From Karstenula rhodostoma CBS 690.94 (Eukaryota > Ascomycota > Dothideomycetes > Pleosporales > Didymosphaeriaceae), in NCBI GenBank assembly GCA_010093485.1, contig MU001501.1, positions 1,567,052 to 1,631,051 on the forward strand: 64,000 nucleotides of DNA. Direction: 5' to 3'. Positions 34,346 to 44,272 of this stretch are shown here, piece after piece (the first letter of the stretch is position 1; each line of letters begins with the position of its first letter). The position numbers and the translations under genes were made by a program. The notes under the pieces were generated by a model that saw only the letters and a list, made by a program, of their open reading frames with translations, ran no database searches and was not told where the DNA came from.

Positions 34346-35105
34346 CTCCAGATCTCTAGGTAGTCGTCTTCCAATGTGATTTTTGTCTTTGGTGTGGATT
34401 AAATCAGGTCTTGTGCAGATGCGATTCAGTGATGTGTGTGCTGTTGATGGTTGGTTGACAGTGCTGATAGAGTAGCTTTATCCACGACGGGGATGCGTGG
34501 ACGAAGACTGGTCTGTTCGAAAGTATAGTTCAGGTTGGCGCATCTGCCGTCTGAGCGCACTTTCGTACCGTAAGATGGAGGCGGGATGTGAGTAGATGGA
34601 GTAGATGATTTTGCGGCAGGCGCGGCGACAGGTTTGTAAGAGGGTAAGTACACTGGGGTCTGTGCTGGTGGACTCTTGTGTTCCTTGACGGCCAGGTAGT
34701 GCGCCTGGGTCTGGCTGGTGAGCTAGTGGAGGGTAGGTATAGACGTCCTATTGGAAAGGGGAGGTGGCGAACGATACTATAGGGATATCGGGTGTTTACA
34801 AGTTCAGGTTCTTCACGGGGGTTGCAGCGTGGGCGTGTCGTGTTGTATAAACCGCTGATGTTGCGATGTCGGGTCTGGATCAACGGGGCCGCGTAGACGT
34901 ATACGATGGGTCCAAGATGCAGTAGCTCCTTGCTAAATCTAACCGAACACAACACATGTACCTTTAACGCGCGAGATATTCACTTCCCGCTTCACATAAT
35001 CACGTCTTCACGCAAACGCTCCCCCGCGCGTATTCCCACCCTTCATTCACAGCATCCAACCGACCGTCTCCCTCCAACCCAACACACCCTACCTCTACGC
35101 ATACA
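34346..35105. other. Intergenic between the acrB-like gene and a small unknown gene
   Basis: acrB-like 3' region and the C-rich leader of the next gene. No further gene recognised. Confidence 0.55.
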
Positions 35106-35650
35106 ATGTCTTCTCTACCACCCCCCATCACACCCAACACCTCCACATCCACTCTGTCCCTCGCTGCACACCTTTCAATCGCCACCCAACCTACCATGTC
35201 CACCACCACCCCCTCTCCCACCCTCTTCACCCACCTCAAATCCCAAATCACCAGCATCGCCCTCGCCCTCTACGGCGCCCCCTCCCCCTCCGCCTTCGAC
35301 ATCGTCACATACACGACCCCCCTCCCCCCCAGCACCTACATCCTCCTCGACGGGCGGCCGCGAGATACACCGCTGCCACGGCTTCTATCCGGGGTCGCGC
35401 TGGTGACGTACACGAGTCCTGGGGCGTGCACGAAGTGGATTTGTTTAGCGAGGTGCGAGGGGGTGGGTGAGAGGGAGGCGATGGAGGGGCTGCTGGGTGA
35501 TTTGAGGGCGGGGATGGGGGGTATGATTGGTGAGTTTTCTGTGGGCGGTGCGGGGGTGGGTAGGGTATGCTGAATGCTGACGGTGTAGGGGCGTTGGATG
35601 GGGAGGGGGAGGTGGTGCATCGGAGGGTGCCTGATGTTGTGGATGGTTAG
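35106..35650 (+). CDS. Small unknown protein (161 aa)
   Basis: Exon 1 35106-35529, intron 35530-35588 (59 bp, GTGAGT..GTGTAG), exon 2 35589-35650. I do not recognise the product. The first 60 residues are Ser/Thr/Pro-rich. The middle holds hydrophobic strands (ITSIALALYGAP, TYILLDGRP, LLSGVALVTYTSPG) and ends with an acidic/Gly tail, EGEVVHRRVPDVVDG. The start follows a C-rich leader with a purine-poor Kozak-like context. The intron is supported because it replaces a Gly/Val run with a short tail and a stop and has consensus ends. The coding strand flips from C-rich to G-rich near 35345, so the transcript could pair with itself. Confidence 0.55.
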
Positions 35651-36278
35651 GTGGGGGGAGGGGAGTGCAGGAGGGTATGGTATGTGTATGGCGGGGATTA
35701 GCGAGCTTGGTGCTGAGGATTATTCGGGGAATGAGGATGTGTTTAGGTTTTTTTCTTTTTCTTTTCTTGTCGGTTTCTAGGGGTTGAGGCGATGGGGTTT
35801 GTAGGTGAATATATATAAGCGCTTGATTCTGCTGTGGAGCTGATTACTCTGGTGATGTATTATACGACTTTCTTTCCCCTTTCAAATATGATACTTCGCG
35901 AGCTTCTGGACGCCGCGGCAAAACGCAATATATGAACTCTGTAGGATGCCAAAACACGAATATTTCAAACAGCTCAGAGGTCATAGGTCGTCCTCCTCTA
36001 GCGGGGTTTTGCCCGCGCAAAGGCTGGGTTCCTTACCCCTTCAAAGCTAACATTCCTCTTCTACCATACCACTCCATCCTCACGCTCATTCACCCCCTCC
36101 CTTTCACCCTGCGTACCCCATCTATGCCCCCTTCTCCCTCCCTCGCCGTATAATACCGCTCTTCACACACTCCACCCCCTCCCATAAAAAAAAACCCTCG
36201 CCTGGTCGCAGCCTCAGCACATTACTACAACACACCTATACAACGAAACAAACCACAACCCCTCCCAAATTCACGACG
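35651..36278. other. Intergenic, upstream of the small Cys/His-rich ORF
   Basis: Ends in a likely promoter and leader: a TATAAT-like string at about 36147 and a CA-rich stretch just before the ATG at 36279. No gene otherwise. Confidence 0.5.
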
Positions 36279-36449
36279 ATGTGCTGGCACGGCGACGTCA
36301 GCCACGCATGCGGCCACGTTGTCGCAACAATCATTGCGTGCCGTAGCGTGCAGTCCGGCGAGCGCTGCACGATGGGCTCAAGGGAAATAGACGAGCGGAC
36401 ATCTACGAGACAGTGTCCTCGGTGTGAGAAGTGGGGGTTGAGAATATAG
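36279..36449 (+). CDS. Small Cys/His-rich protein, probable zinc-binding (56 aa)
   Basis: Short open frame, ATG at 36279 to TAG at 36447-36449. Cys and His are placed as in short fungal metal-binding proteins: C2, H4, H9, C11, H13, C21, C30, then a C-x2-C pair at 46 and 49 (CPRC). The opening MCWHGDVSHACGH and closing CPRCEKW resemble small fungal proteins of unknown role. It is preceded by a TATA-like string and a CA-rich leader with no competing ATG nearby. The opposite strand has a 104-codon open frame without such a pattern. A longer spliced form is possible. Function unknown; binding of one or two zinc ions is inference. Confidence 0.5.
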   Translation: MCWHGDVSHACGHVVATIIACRSVQSGERCTMGSREIDERTSTRQCPRCEKWGLRI

Positions 36450-36926
36450 GGTAGGGGTCCTGGGGTGTGAAGGGATGTGATAAGGTTGCGTCGTGGGTGG
36501 ATATCAGCGCTTGGCCTTAGCGATCTTGGTTTTATTTTATTTACTGGCACTTCGGTGAATAAGTTTCTGTAGGAATCGTGTGTATCTGGGGTATGTCACG
36601 CCGCACTGGTTTAGATACTTGACTGCTACATGTTGGTTGGATGTTATTGGTGATGTCCAGATGTTGTATCACAGTGTTTTTCGAGAGGCTAGGTGAGTAA
36701 GTCAAGGGTGTTGAACAACTGTTTTTTCTTTTCTTGATAAAATGAACCGTGACAAGTAAGTAGGGTTGTTTGCAGGGCTAACCACTGACTTAGTATTTGT
36801 GTTTTGGCACACCACCGAGTTCCTTTATCGGGTTTTGCCGCGGCTTGCCCAAGCTCGCGAAGTATCACATTTGAGCCACTGACTTAGTTGTATGTCCGAT
36901 TGCTGAAGGCTGTGTCACTATAATCC
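36450..36926. other. Intergenic, A+T-rich
   Basis: No gene seen. Confidence 0.55.
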
Positions 36927-37213
36927 AACGACTTTGCAACCGCTCACGGCACTCGCGTCCTGGTTACTGGCGCAAAAAGCTTCATCGCAAACCATGGTAT
37001 CATCCAGCTCCTCGCAGCAGTCTATGCCTGCATCTGCTGTCAGTAATCTTTACTTATACTAACTTTATAAAGGTCCGGGGAAGCGTGCGAAATATCAAGA
37101 AGTCCTCCTAGCTTTAAAACCACTTCAGCTTCCGCTATGGCTCCAACGCCATGGAGCTCGCCCAAGTTTCAGATATGGCGGCTGGAAGTGCTTTCGACTA
37201 CGAAGTCATTGAG
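36927..37213 (+). pseudogene. Relic of an NAD(P)-dependent epimerase/dehydratase
   Basis: Reading forward from 36927, GTRVLVTGAKSFIANHGIIQ corresponds to the N-terminal Rossmann motif of extended short-chain dehydrogenases, whose usual form is VLVTGANGFIGSHV. Two of the motif's glycines are lost. After an intron-like gap (about 37039-37072, ending in CTAAC and AAAG) comes VRGSVRNIKKS, the usual cofactor-phosphate strand, then in-frame TAG and TAA codons. It continues as FRYGSNAMELAQVSDMAAGS, matching the family's LELVQVPDMA segment. The catalytic Tyr-x3-Lys region and the C-terminal two thirds are absent. This is a truncated, stop-containing remnant. Confidence 0.65.
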
Positions 37214-37778
37214 CTTAGAAGAGAGTGTCAGACCCCTTACAAATATTCCGGCGACGGAGTAGTGACCGAAAAAATTCATCAGCTGTTAGGCAAGAGTATC
37301 AACCAGAAGTGGGAGTGCAGCACATGATATCTTACAACGTTGATAACTGAACCTGAATCTACTCCCCCCAAGTGACCAGATACCCGCTGATAGTGCTGGG
37401 CCTGGAGGTTATCAACCTGATGTTGTCGTTGGATTCGTAATGGAAGCGGTGCGTGCCCAAACATCGACGCTAACATGAAGCTGTGGAGAGTGAAGCTCAT
37501 ATCTGGCGGTTAAAGTGACAATGTTCATGACGGATATGAAGGAGTCTATAGGAGTTAACGCTGTAAAGGAGGAATACTGTACGCTTCGGACTGCTCGAAG
37601 TTGCGTTGCGGGGAGCTACCCTAGAATGTTCCAGAGTCGATTGAATGTGTAGCCATGGCGGAATAGCAATCTTCGGTCGTTAATTAGCAGAATCTATCCT
37701 GTAGCGAAATCTAATACAGCCACTTCTACCCTCACATATTCGACCCATAATCACGCATCAAGCATACCTCAAGACAGC
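37214..37778. other. Intergenic after the epimerase relic
   Basis: A 73-codon minus-strand open frame at 37279-37500 has no recognisable content. Nothing else seen. Confidence 0.5.
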
Positions 37779-38522
37779 CTACCGAGTGTGTACTCGGTCG
37801 TCCATCCTCCATCTCCAGACACTCCACTCGCAGAGCCGTTCGTCGTCCCAGGAAGTATTCCCGACTTCGGCGGCTTCCTCCTTGCCTTCTTGTATGGCTT
37901 CCAATCCCACATCATCAAGACGTTCCCATAGCTCGCGGATCTGATCCAGGTAGGCTATGCGCAGGGGATATACTATAATCATCCTGGCGTCACGTCGCGG
38001 AGCAAGCCACCGGAGAATCGTTTGCGTGAGCATCTCCGGATGCTGCTCGTCGTATATCGTGTCCGCCGCTATTATGATGTTCGCTTTGGTCTCACTGGTC
38101 GAAACGGTGGTGTCATCGTGCAGTGTGAGGGTATCCGGCTCACTCCAGTCTAGTGATCCCGCGCGGGCCGATCCATTGTAGTGTTGTAATAACTTCGAGT
38201 TGAGGTTGATGTTACTTGTCAGTCCAGGAACAACGGGTGGGAGATCTGTTAGAAAGACGGGCTGGTGCCATATCATCGAGCCGACTAAACCGACGAGTCC
38301 TATTCCAGCTCCGAGTTCTAAGATGGGGATGTTCGAGCCGTCTTCGCGAGGTGGAATGATACCGAGATTGTGCAACTGACATGCGAGTACGTATGTTGAT
38401 GCCCATGGTAAGACGTTGAGGCCTTGTGCCCTAACAGTAGGCACGTGGATTTTGACGTCAACGAACTCCTTGCTCGAGATGGGGACCCTGAAAGTAGTGT
38501 CACGCGCGCCTCTGAGGTCCAT
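37779..38522 (-). CDS. Family-16-type protein methyltransferase-like
   Basis: Single open frame; Met at 38522 (MDLRGARDTTF) is the most likely start, with a further in-frame start at 38579. The SAM fold is of the METTL21/EEF2KMT (methyltransferase family 16) type: LPWASTYVLACQLHNLG, then motif I ILELGAGIGLVGLVGSM, FLTDLPPVVPGLTSNINLN, LDWSEPD and ANIIIAADTIYDEQHPEM, where the usual motif is ADVxYD/E. It ends with EWSVWRWRMDD. Family members methylate lysine on elongation factors or other proteins; the target here is unknown. The N-terminus is shorter than in longer relatives, so an upstream exon may be missed. It lies in gene-poor DNA between relics but its frame is intact. Confidence 0.72.
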   Translation of the reverse strand: MDLRGARDTTFRVPISSKEFVDVKIHVPTVRAQGLNVLPWASTYVLACQLHNLGIIPPREDGSNIPILELGAGIGLVGLVGSMIWHQPVFLTDLPPVVPGLTSNINLNSKLLQHYNGSARAGSLDWSEPDTLTLHDDTTVSTSETKANIIIAADTIYDEQHPEMLTQTILRWLAPRRDARMIIVYPLRIAYLDQIRELWERLDDVGLEAIQEGKEEAAEVGNTSWDDERLCEWSVWRWRMDDRVHTR

Positions 38523-38579
38523 GGCTAGAGCTATTGAGTTATTGAAGGTAAGAAAGTTGTAGCGGTAAATGTTGTTCAA

Positions 38580-39171
38580 GTCTGTGGAACACTGCCCGAT
38601 CGAGCTTTTTAAAAAGATTACGGAGCGAACATTTAGCGCACCCGATTCGTACTAGCGCATTCACAACTCCGATATGGGAGCCACTGGCCATGACTAGCCC
38701 TCTGTAATTCCTGTGGATTGAAGTTGCACTTACCTTCATATACCGATTATGGATCACGCACTTGATCATGGTAAAGAGTCGATCGGCTATTATGTGTTTG
38801 AACTCCTGATACCTTCCTTCATCGTCAACATACCCAATCGTTAAGAAACATTGAGACCATGCCTATCATGCCTGGAGAGCGATGCCCGCAAATAAGGTGG
38901 GAACTTATAATGGGCAGATCATAAATAAATTACGGCCGAAGTGAGTTTGTTCCTCGAAGAACATGTGCTTCTTGAACTGGAGCAAATTGAGTGGGCGCTG
39001 AAAGTCACTGCGGTCGAGGTTGCGAACTAGGTATATGCCCTTCAAAATAAATATTAACAAGCAGATCATTCAGGGCCGGTGAATTGTTAGACAAATTGTG
39101 CTGCAAGATCAAAAGTATTCTTCACGGTTTGAGCGCGCGGCCTCGTGTTTCCTTACGCGATTATGACCAAA
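38580..39171. other. Intergenic, A+T-rich
   Basis: Upstream side of the methyltransferase and 3' end of the membrane-protein gene. No gene seen. Confidence 0.55.
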
Positions 39172-40165
39172 TTAGGTTATCCAAGTGAGTCGGTCCACTT
39201 TCGGCTTGAATGTCCCCTTCGAATCGTATCTCAAGGCATAATGGAGGACTGTAACAATCAAAGTCCCACTGAATAACGACCAGGCCGCGATCGACCAGCG
39301 CTTTGTCTCGTTGGCAACATCCTCTCCCGCATAACTAGCAACACTTTGTACCTGATCAAGATGTCGAGTGCGAGTACTTCTCCAAATACCCAGATGAGAC
39401 CTAGACATGCGATATATGCCAAGCCTATGATAGCAGTGCCAGTCAAGAACTCCAAAACTACTTCTTTCTCGACGAAAGCGAACAGGACGAACACACCGAT
39501 TGGCCAGGCGGTGACGCTGGCGATTCCCGCAAGCAGAGATATGCAAAATGTAATCCGGGTCGGTCGATGCTGTCGGTCATGTAGCCCGAGACAAAGCCAC
39601 GTCAGGACCAGATATGACAGGACTGCCAGATAGACTACAGGGATCCACGCGACGACCGATATTGCGTAGCTGTCCTTGCCCGGATCGTCAAGCATTCCCG
39701 AATAATCGATTACAGGGCGCAGGAGCGCATAGAACACCCAGCCAACGAACAGGAGTTGGACCGCAATCGCAGTAAGCCCACAGATACTTTCGAATGCTGC
39801 CAGATTTGCTTCCAGATGCTCCAGACCGGTCTGTGTCCATCTAGGCCTTGCATACGCAATAGGGTCGTCTTCATCATCCTCTGGGATATGGTCATTTCGA
39901 GCATATTCTCAACCGCGACCGTGATCATTTGGCAAGGCTGATGCGATCCTGCCACGATGAAGAATTCCATGATTGCGAAGCTGGCCAAGTACAAACCACC
40001 CCAAGCTTTTGTCCATCGTAGCCCGCCTAGGGCCCTCAACTTTATAGCCTGTGGGAGAGTGTGAAAGGCAAAAAGTAACCATTTGACAGTGGCCAGGTTT
40101 TCCAGAGCTTGGAATCCCTCTTTGGCGCCACTGCTTCCGAGTAGCTGTGATCGAACATGCATCAC
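39172..40165 (-). CDS. Multi-pass membrane protein, fungal-specific; gene model incomplete
   Basis: Three segments on the minus strand belong together. Segment 1 (about 40150-39900) has NLATVKWLLFAFHTLPQAIK and GLYLASFAIMEFFIVAG, resembling a fungal family of small integral membrane proteins. Segment 2 (39905-39330) reads, in another frame, EYARNDHIPEDDEDDPIAYA, then hydrophobic helices including ICGLTAIAVQLLFVGWVFYA, VVYLAVLSYLVLTWLCLG and TGTAIIGLAYIACLGLIWVF. Segment 3 (39303-39172) follows a probable 44-bp intron (GTGTTG..ACAAAG) and has RWSIAAWSLFSGTLIVTVLH, ending in a basic tail. I found no clean intron joining segments 1 and 2 in phase; a stop lies just before segment 2 in its own frame. 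The gene may be disrupted, or an exon may be missed. The true start is also unclear. Confidence 0.5.
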
Positions 40166-40689
40166 GTTCAGTAGATGTTATTGTACACCACACTGCTTAG
40201 ACCACTGACTGCTGCGAGCGGGGGTCTCTCCTACTGTTCTGAAATCCATGGAACCGAGTGAAAAGGCATGCTGAAAATTTATGTGATGCCTAGATCGCGA
40301 GTTTTAGAGTATGTTGTTTAGGTTCCGTCATGCGATCTACAGTCAGCCATGCTGCCGTTTTATGTAGTGGACGTGGGACGTAGCACGGATACGCGTAGGT
40401 AGGGCCTGAGGCTTGCAAGAAACCCTTGGAGGTGATGGTACACAGTGTTTGAATGACGGAGTTCCTTTGTGCTTAGAGATAAAATGAAATGGAAGCTGTA
40501 ACGAATAGTGTGCGGAGGGAAGGTAAGGTGCGACGGCTGTGGCTATGTGTAACCACGTGATATGTGGCTCATGCTGTGGCTTATGCGTGGCTTATGCGCG
40601 GCTTACGTAAATATGACTTTTGCGCACTCAAACTTCGCGAGCGTTTCTCCACCAACAAGTGTCGCACATCCAAGCCAGGCAACTTCACC
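40166..40689. other. Divergent intergenic region, membrane protein / eIF3k
   Basis: Probable eIF3k promoter; a string of TGGCTTATGCG-like direct repeats occurs at about 40560-40605 close to the eIF3k start. Confidence 0.5.
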
Positions 40690-41676
40690 ATGGGCGCCCC
40701 CTTCGATTTTGCGCCGGAACGGCCGGAGCACATCGAGCAGATTCTCAACGGACTCGATCGGTACAACCCGGAGACCACAACCGTCTTCCAGGACTATGTC
40801 ATGCAGCAATGCGAGAACCAGACGTACGACTGCTACGCCAACCTCGCGCTGTTGAAGCTGTACGTCATCTTCCCTTATCCCATTCACGCATGTTTGTAGG
40901 ATGAACAAGTAACCACAACGTTTCCTATTACCCGAGGGACTGGAGACTGAATCCCTCCGCCCACTGAAGTTCTTTTATTAGCTCTATCTGAAAGCAAACA
41001 ACCCCGCCAACGAGTCATCAATACACGAGTTGCGACCTTTTGCTGACAGCAACTCAAGCTACCAGTTCAACCCGCACCTCGCCCGTGACGAGACCATCAC
41101 CAACATCCTCGTCAAGGCCCTCACCGTCTTCCCCTCTCCTGACTTCTCGCTCTGCCTCGCCCTCCTCCCCAGCCACACCCTCGCACCTCTTTCCACATCA
41201 TCACACACCCCAGCAGCTGGCGACGCACCGCTATCTGAGGCCGTGCAGAAGTTGAACCACCTCAAGAACCTGCTTGAAGGTGCGAACTATGCCGATTTCT
41301 GGTCAACACTAGACTCGGACGACCTGTACGCCGATCTGGTAGCTGATGTCTCCGGCTTCGAGGAGCTGATGCGTGTGCGCATTGCAGCGACAGTGAGCCA
41401 GTCAGTACGCGAAGTTGAAAAGAGCATCTTGGAGGGCTGGCTGGACCTGTCCGGCAAGGAGTTTGACCACTTCGTCGGAACCGTGTGCGGATGGAACGTT
41501 GATGGCGATAAGATCAAGGTGCCGATCAACAAGGACAACGAGGCCAAGGGTACCGTTGTGAGGGAGAATGTCAAATTTGACCGTAAGTCCGAGCACTAAC
41601 TTTTCGGAAGACCACGCTAATGTCATTCGCAGAGTTCTCAAGAGTTGTCAGGAGGGCATTCGAGCAACCTGCTTAA
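40690..41676 (+). CDS. eIF3k, translation initiation factor 3 subunit K
   Basis: Non-core subunit of eIF3, acting in cytosolic translation initiation. Exon 1 40690-40859 ends with ANLALLKL (donor GTACGT). Exon 2 starts at 41059 (acceptor TCAAG, giving LLKLYQFNPHL) or at 41050 (acceptor GACAG, adding Asn-Ser-Ser) and ends at 41582. A 50-bp intron (GTAAGT..CGCAG) leads to exon 3, 41633-41676, ending [13 protein letters not shown]. The total is 245 or 248 aa. Key family matches are [36 protein letters not shown] and [20 protein letters not shown] from the PCI/HAM-like domain. The first intron (about 190-200 bp) is four times the local norm. Confidence 0.9.
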
Positions 41677-42632
41677 GTGATACCACGTGAATGAGATACG
41701 AGGGCCGCATGACCGGAACAGGGCGGGAACAAGGCGTTTGAGAGGACCAGGAACCTGCATAGGAGGCATGCTTGAAATGACGTGCCAAAACTTCACGACT
41801 AGATGACACGAATCATCAGACTTTCCAAAGTTCACCAACATTTCCTCTACCGAGACCAAAAGTGTTTCTGACATGTCGTGCGCACTCCTAGACGCTTCGC
41901 ACAACCTCCCAGGCTTCGTTATTGACGATGAAGCTTACCGAAGGAGAGTCGCGCGTTACTCCGGCTTTGGGACTAAGCTTAGCAGACTGCAATTCATCTT
42001 AATATACCTGCTCAAACCCTCACCTCATTTGGACCACGGACAACCATCTGACTAACATCGTGTCGAACATTGGTAGTAGCCACTCGGGCTAGTAGAAGTT
42101 GGACCACCAGCCTTGCGACACTTGGGAGTTCTGACCAAATGGTTGTCACCGTATGCTGCATGCTGGCAATATGGGCGATAGAACGTTTATTCGCCGACAC
42201 GGACTGAATAAACACCTCTGCTTGAAAGTCTTGTGGCGCTCGGTCTCGAATAGATTACTTGAAGGTGCTTCCGTTACACTTGTCACTTCGATTCTATAAA
42301 CCAATTGAATCAGAATTGGTATGCAAGGACTCCGATAGCAACAAATGTGATACCATCAATTCAGGTTTACACCTCTGCCATTTCATTTTAGGTCTAGCTA
42401 GTGATCGTCCTGCCATTCTGTGTTGTGACGCGCGGAATGCTCTTACACAGTACGCGCTTAGGGTCCCCAAACCCTCACTTAGCCGCGCTACCCATACTCC
42501 AATCTCTCTTTCTCAATATTTCAGCAACATTGTCTTTATCTTGTGAGCCTGGTCGGGACTATCGATTTCTGTTCCACAAACGAGTAAGTATCCAAAAACA
42601 GGGGGCAGGAAAGATCAACGACACTGTAAGTA
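41677..42632. other. Intergenic, partly A+T-rich
   Basis: No gene recognised. The last part may hold the promoter and signal-peptide exon of the former WSC gene. Confidence 0.5.
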
Positions 42633-43943
42633 GTGATTCTACACGCACTTGCAGTTGCTCTGCTTTTGCGGTTCCCTACAGGGGAGACGAAAACCCTCGA
42701 TGGCTATGTCAACGACGCTGGTACTGTGAGCCTCGCGCCCGCCGATTCCTCAGAATATACATTTCAGGGTTGCGTCTCGGGTCTTCCGCAGGATTACATT
42801 CTGCACCCTTGGGTCAGATAATGGACTCGCAGGTTTGCATGGCCATTTGCAACGGAGGTGGTGGTGTTGAGGGAAACAAGTATGCCGTCATATACGATAC
42901 GGATTTCTGCGTTTACCCTGCTACGCTTACTACTGGACTCCTGCCCAATGACTGTTTTATGCCTTGTGTAGGACTTCTGTTAGGCTCGCCCGGCCAGTCA
43001 TGCGGCGCGGCTGGGAAGTCGGTGTATTATGCGCGAGCGGAAGCGCAACCAGGGAGTCGTACTCCTGGAATATATAGGTAGAGTTGGCCTATAAAGGCAC
43101 CTACTCCGAGGACGACAGAGCTACCTTCTGGATGGAGCTATACTGGATGCTTCCAAGCTGCCAGTGCAACCGTGCCCGCCTTTCCCGACTACTCCGACCA
43201 TAACGTCGTGGTCGTCCCAGCCAAGTCCACAACCTTTAGCGATAACGACGTGCTGAAATGTATTGATTACTGTACCGATGATGGGTACTTGGTAGCAGGT
43301 GCATTGAAACTCCGAACCGGACGACAGATCACAGCGTCCTGTAACTGCGCAACCGACGAACTATAGGTATCTCAAACACAAATACTTGCACCTGCGCGAA
43401 GGAGACCCAAGTCACAGCCTCCACAAAATGCAACTTACGCTGTCCCAAGAACGACCTCGAGTCCTGCGGCGGTAGCAGCAGCTACAACGTTCATAGCAGC
43501 GACGCTGGGTTCGATGAGCCCGGGCCGGCTTCTCTGCCACCAGACGACTGGAAGTATTTTAGCTAATAATTCTTGTACATATACATTCGGTACCACTACT
43601 ACGGAATTAGATACCAGCACCGAGCTTTCTACTACCACGGAACATCTAGGTGCCATAACTACAGAGCCTACTACTACTTATATTACTACAACAGAAGATA
43701 CAACTACATTGGCCCACTACGGCAGAGCTAACCACAACAGAAGCTGCCACTACAACAGAGCCTACCACTACGATGGAGCCTACCACTACGATGGAGCCAA
43801 CTACTATGACAGAGCCAACCACTGCGACAGAGCTAACTACTACGATGGAGCCAACTACGATAACAAAAGCTGCCACTACATTGGCACCTACAACTACGAC
43901 AGAGCAAACCACTACAGCAGCCCTGACCACAACTGCTACATAA
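42633..43943 (+). pseudogene. WSC-domain surface protein gene with several frameshifts
   Basis: Two WSC-like cysteine-rich modules and a Thr-rich stalk are recognisable but not in one frame. Module 1 begins EYTFQGCVSGL and changes frame before APLGQIMDSQVCMAIC, then runs to SPGQSCGAAGKSVYYARA. Module 2 begins LPSGWSYTGCFQAA, reaches CNCATDEL and a stop at about 43364, and continues in another frame as NTNTCTCAKETQ and CPKNDLESCGGSSSYNV. A stop follows DDWKYF. The Thr-rich stalk is in one frame up to TTTEDTTTLA (about 43710). It then shifts by one base and continues as TTTEPTTTMEPTTTMEPTT to TAA at 43941-43943. WSC proteins are carbohydrate-binding wall sensors or enzymes. Several shifts cannot be explained by short introns, so I call it decayed. 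Confidence 0.6.
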
Positions 43944-44272
43944 AACATAAGTGCACCTCTCTATCTTAGTGCTCTGCTGCTCTATGCTCTGAAGATAGGT
44001 CGCTATGCTCTTGCGTTGAATATACCATGTACATCTTTAATCTCGATCGGTCGTATATTAATTTGTCACTACTGTTTGCCATTCATGTACACGTGAAATC
44101 GACGCAGAGATGTGGAGAGTCGGTTCAACGTGCCTACCAGCTTTAACAATCCAAATGCGCCTTCCAAGGGATCACTCAGTCCCAGAAAGGACATCAACCA
44201 CACTCAAAAGCAACCCTGTGTAGGTCACCGTTCCCCCAGTCGTAGTTCTACCACATCAGCAACCCACAACAC
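43944..44272. other. Intergenic, 3' side of the oxygenase gene
   Basis: No gene seen. Confidence 0.55.

Noticed and set aside
36236..36550. 104-codon minus-strand open frame
   Set aside because: Antisense of the Cys/His-rich ORF; no ordered pattern of its own.
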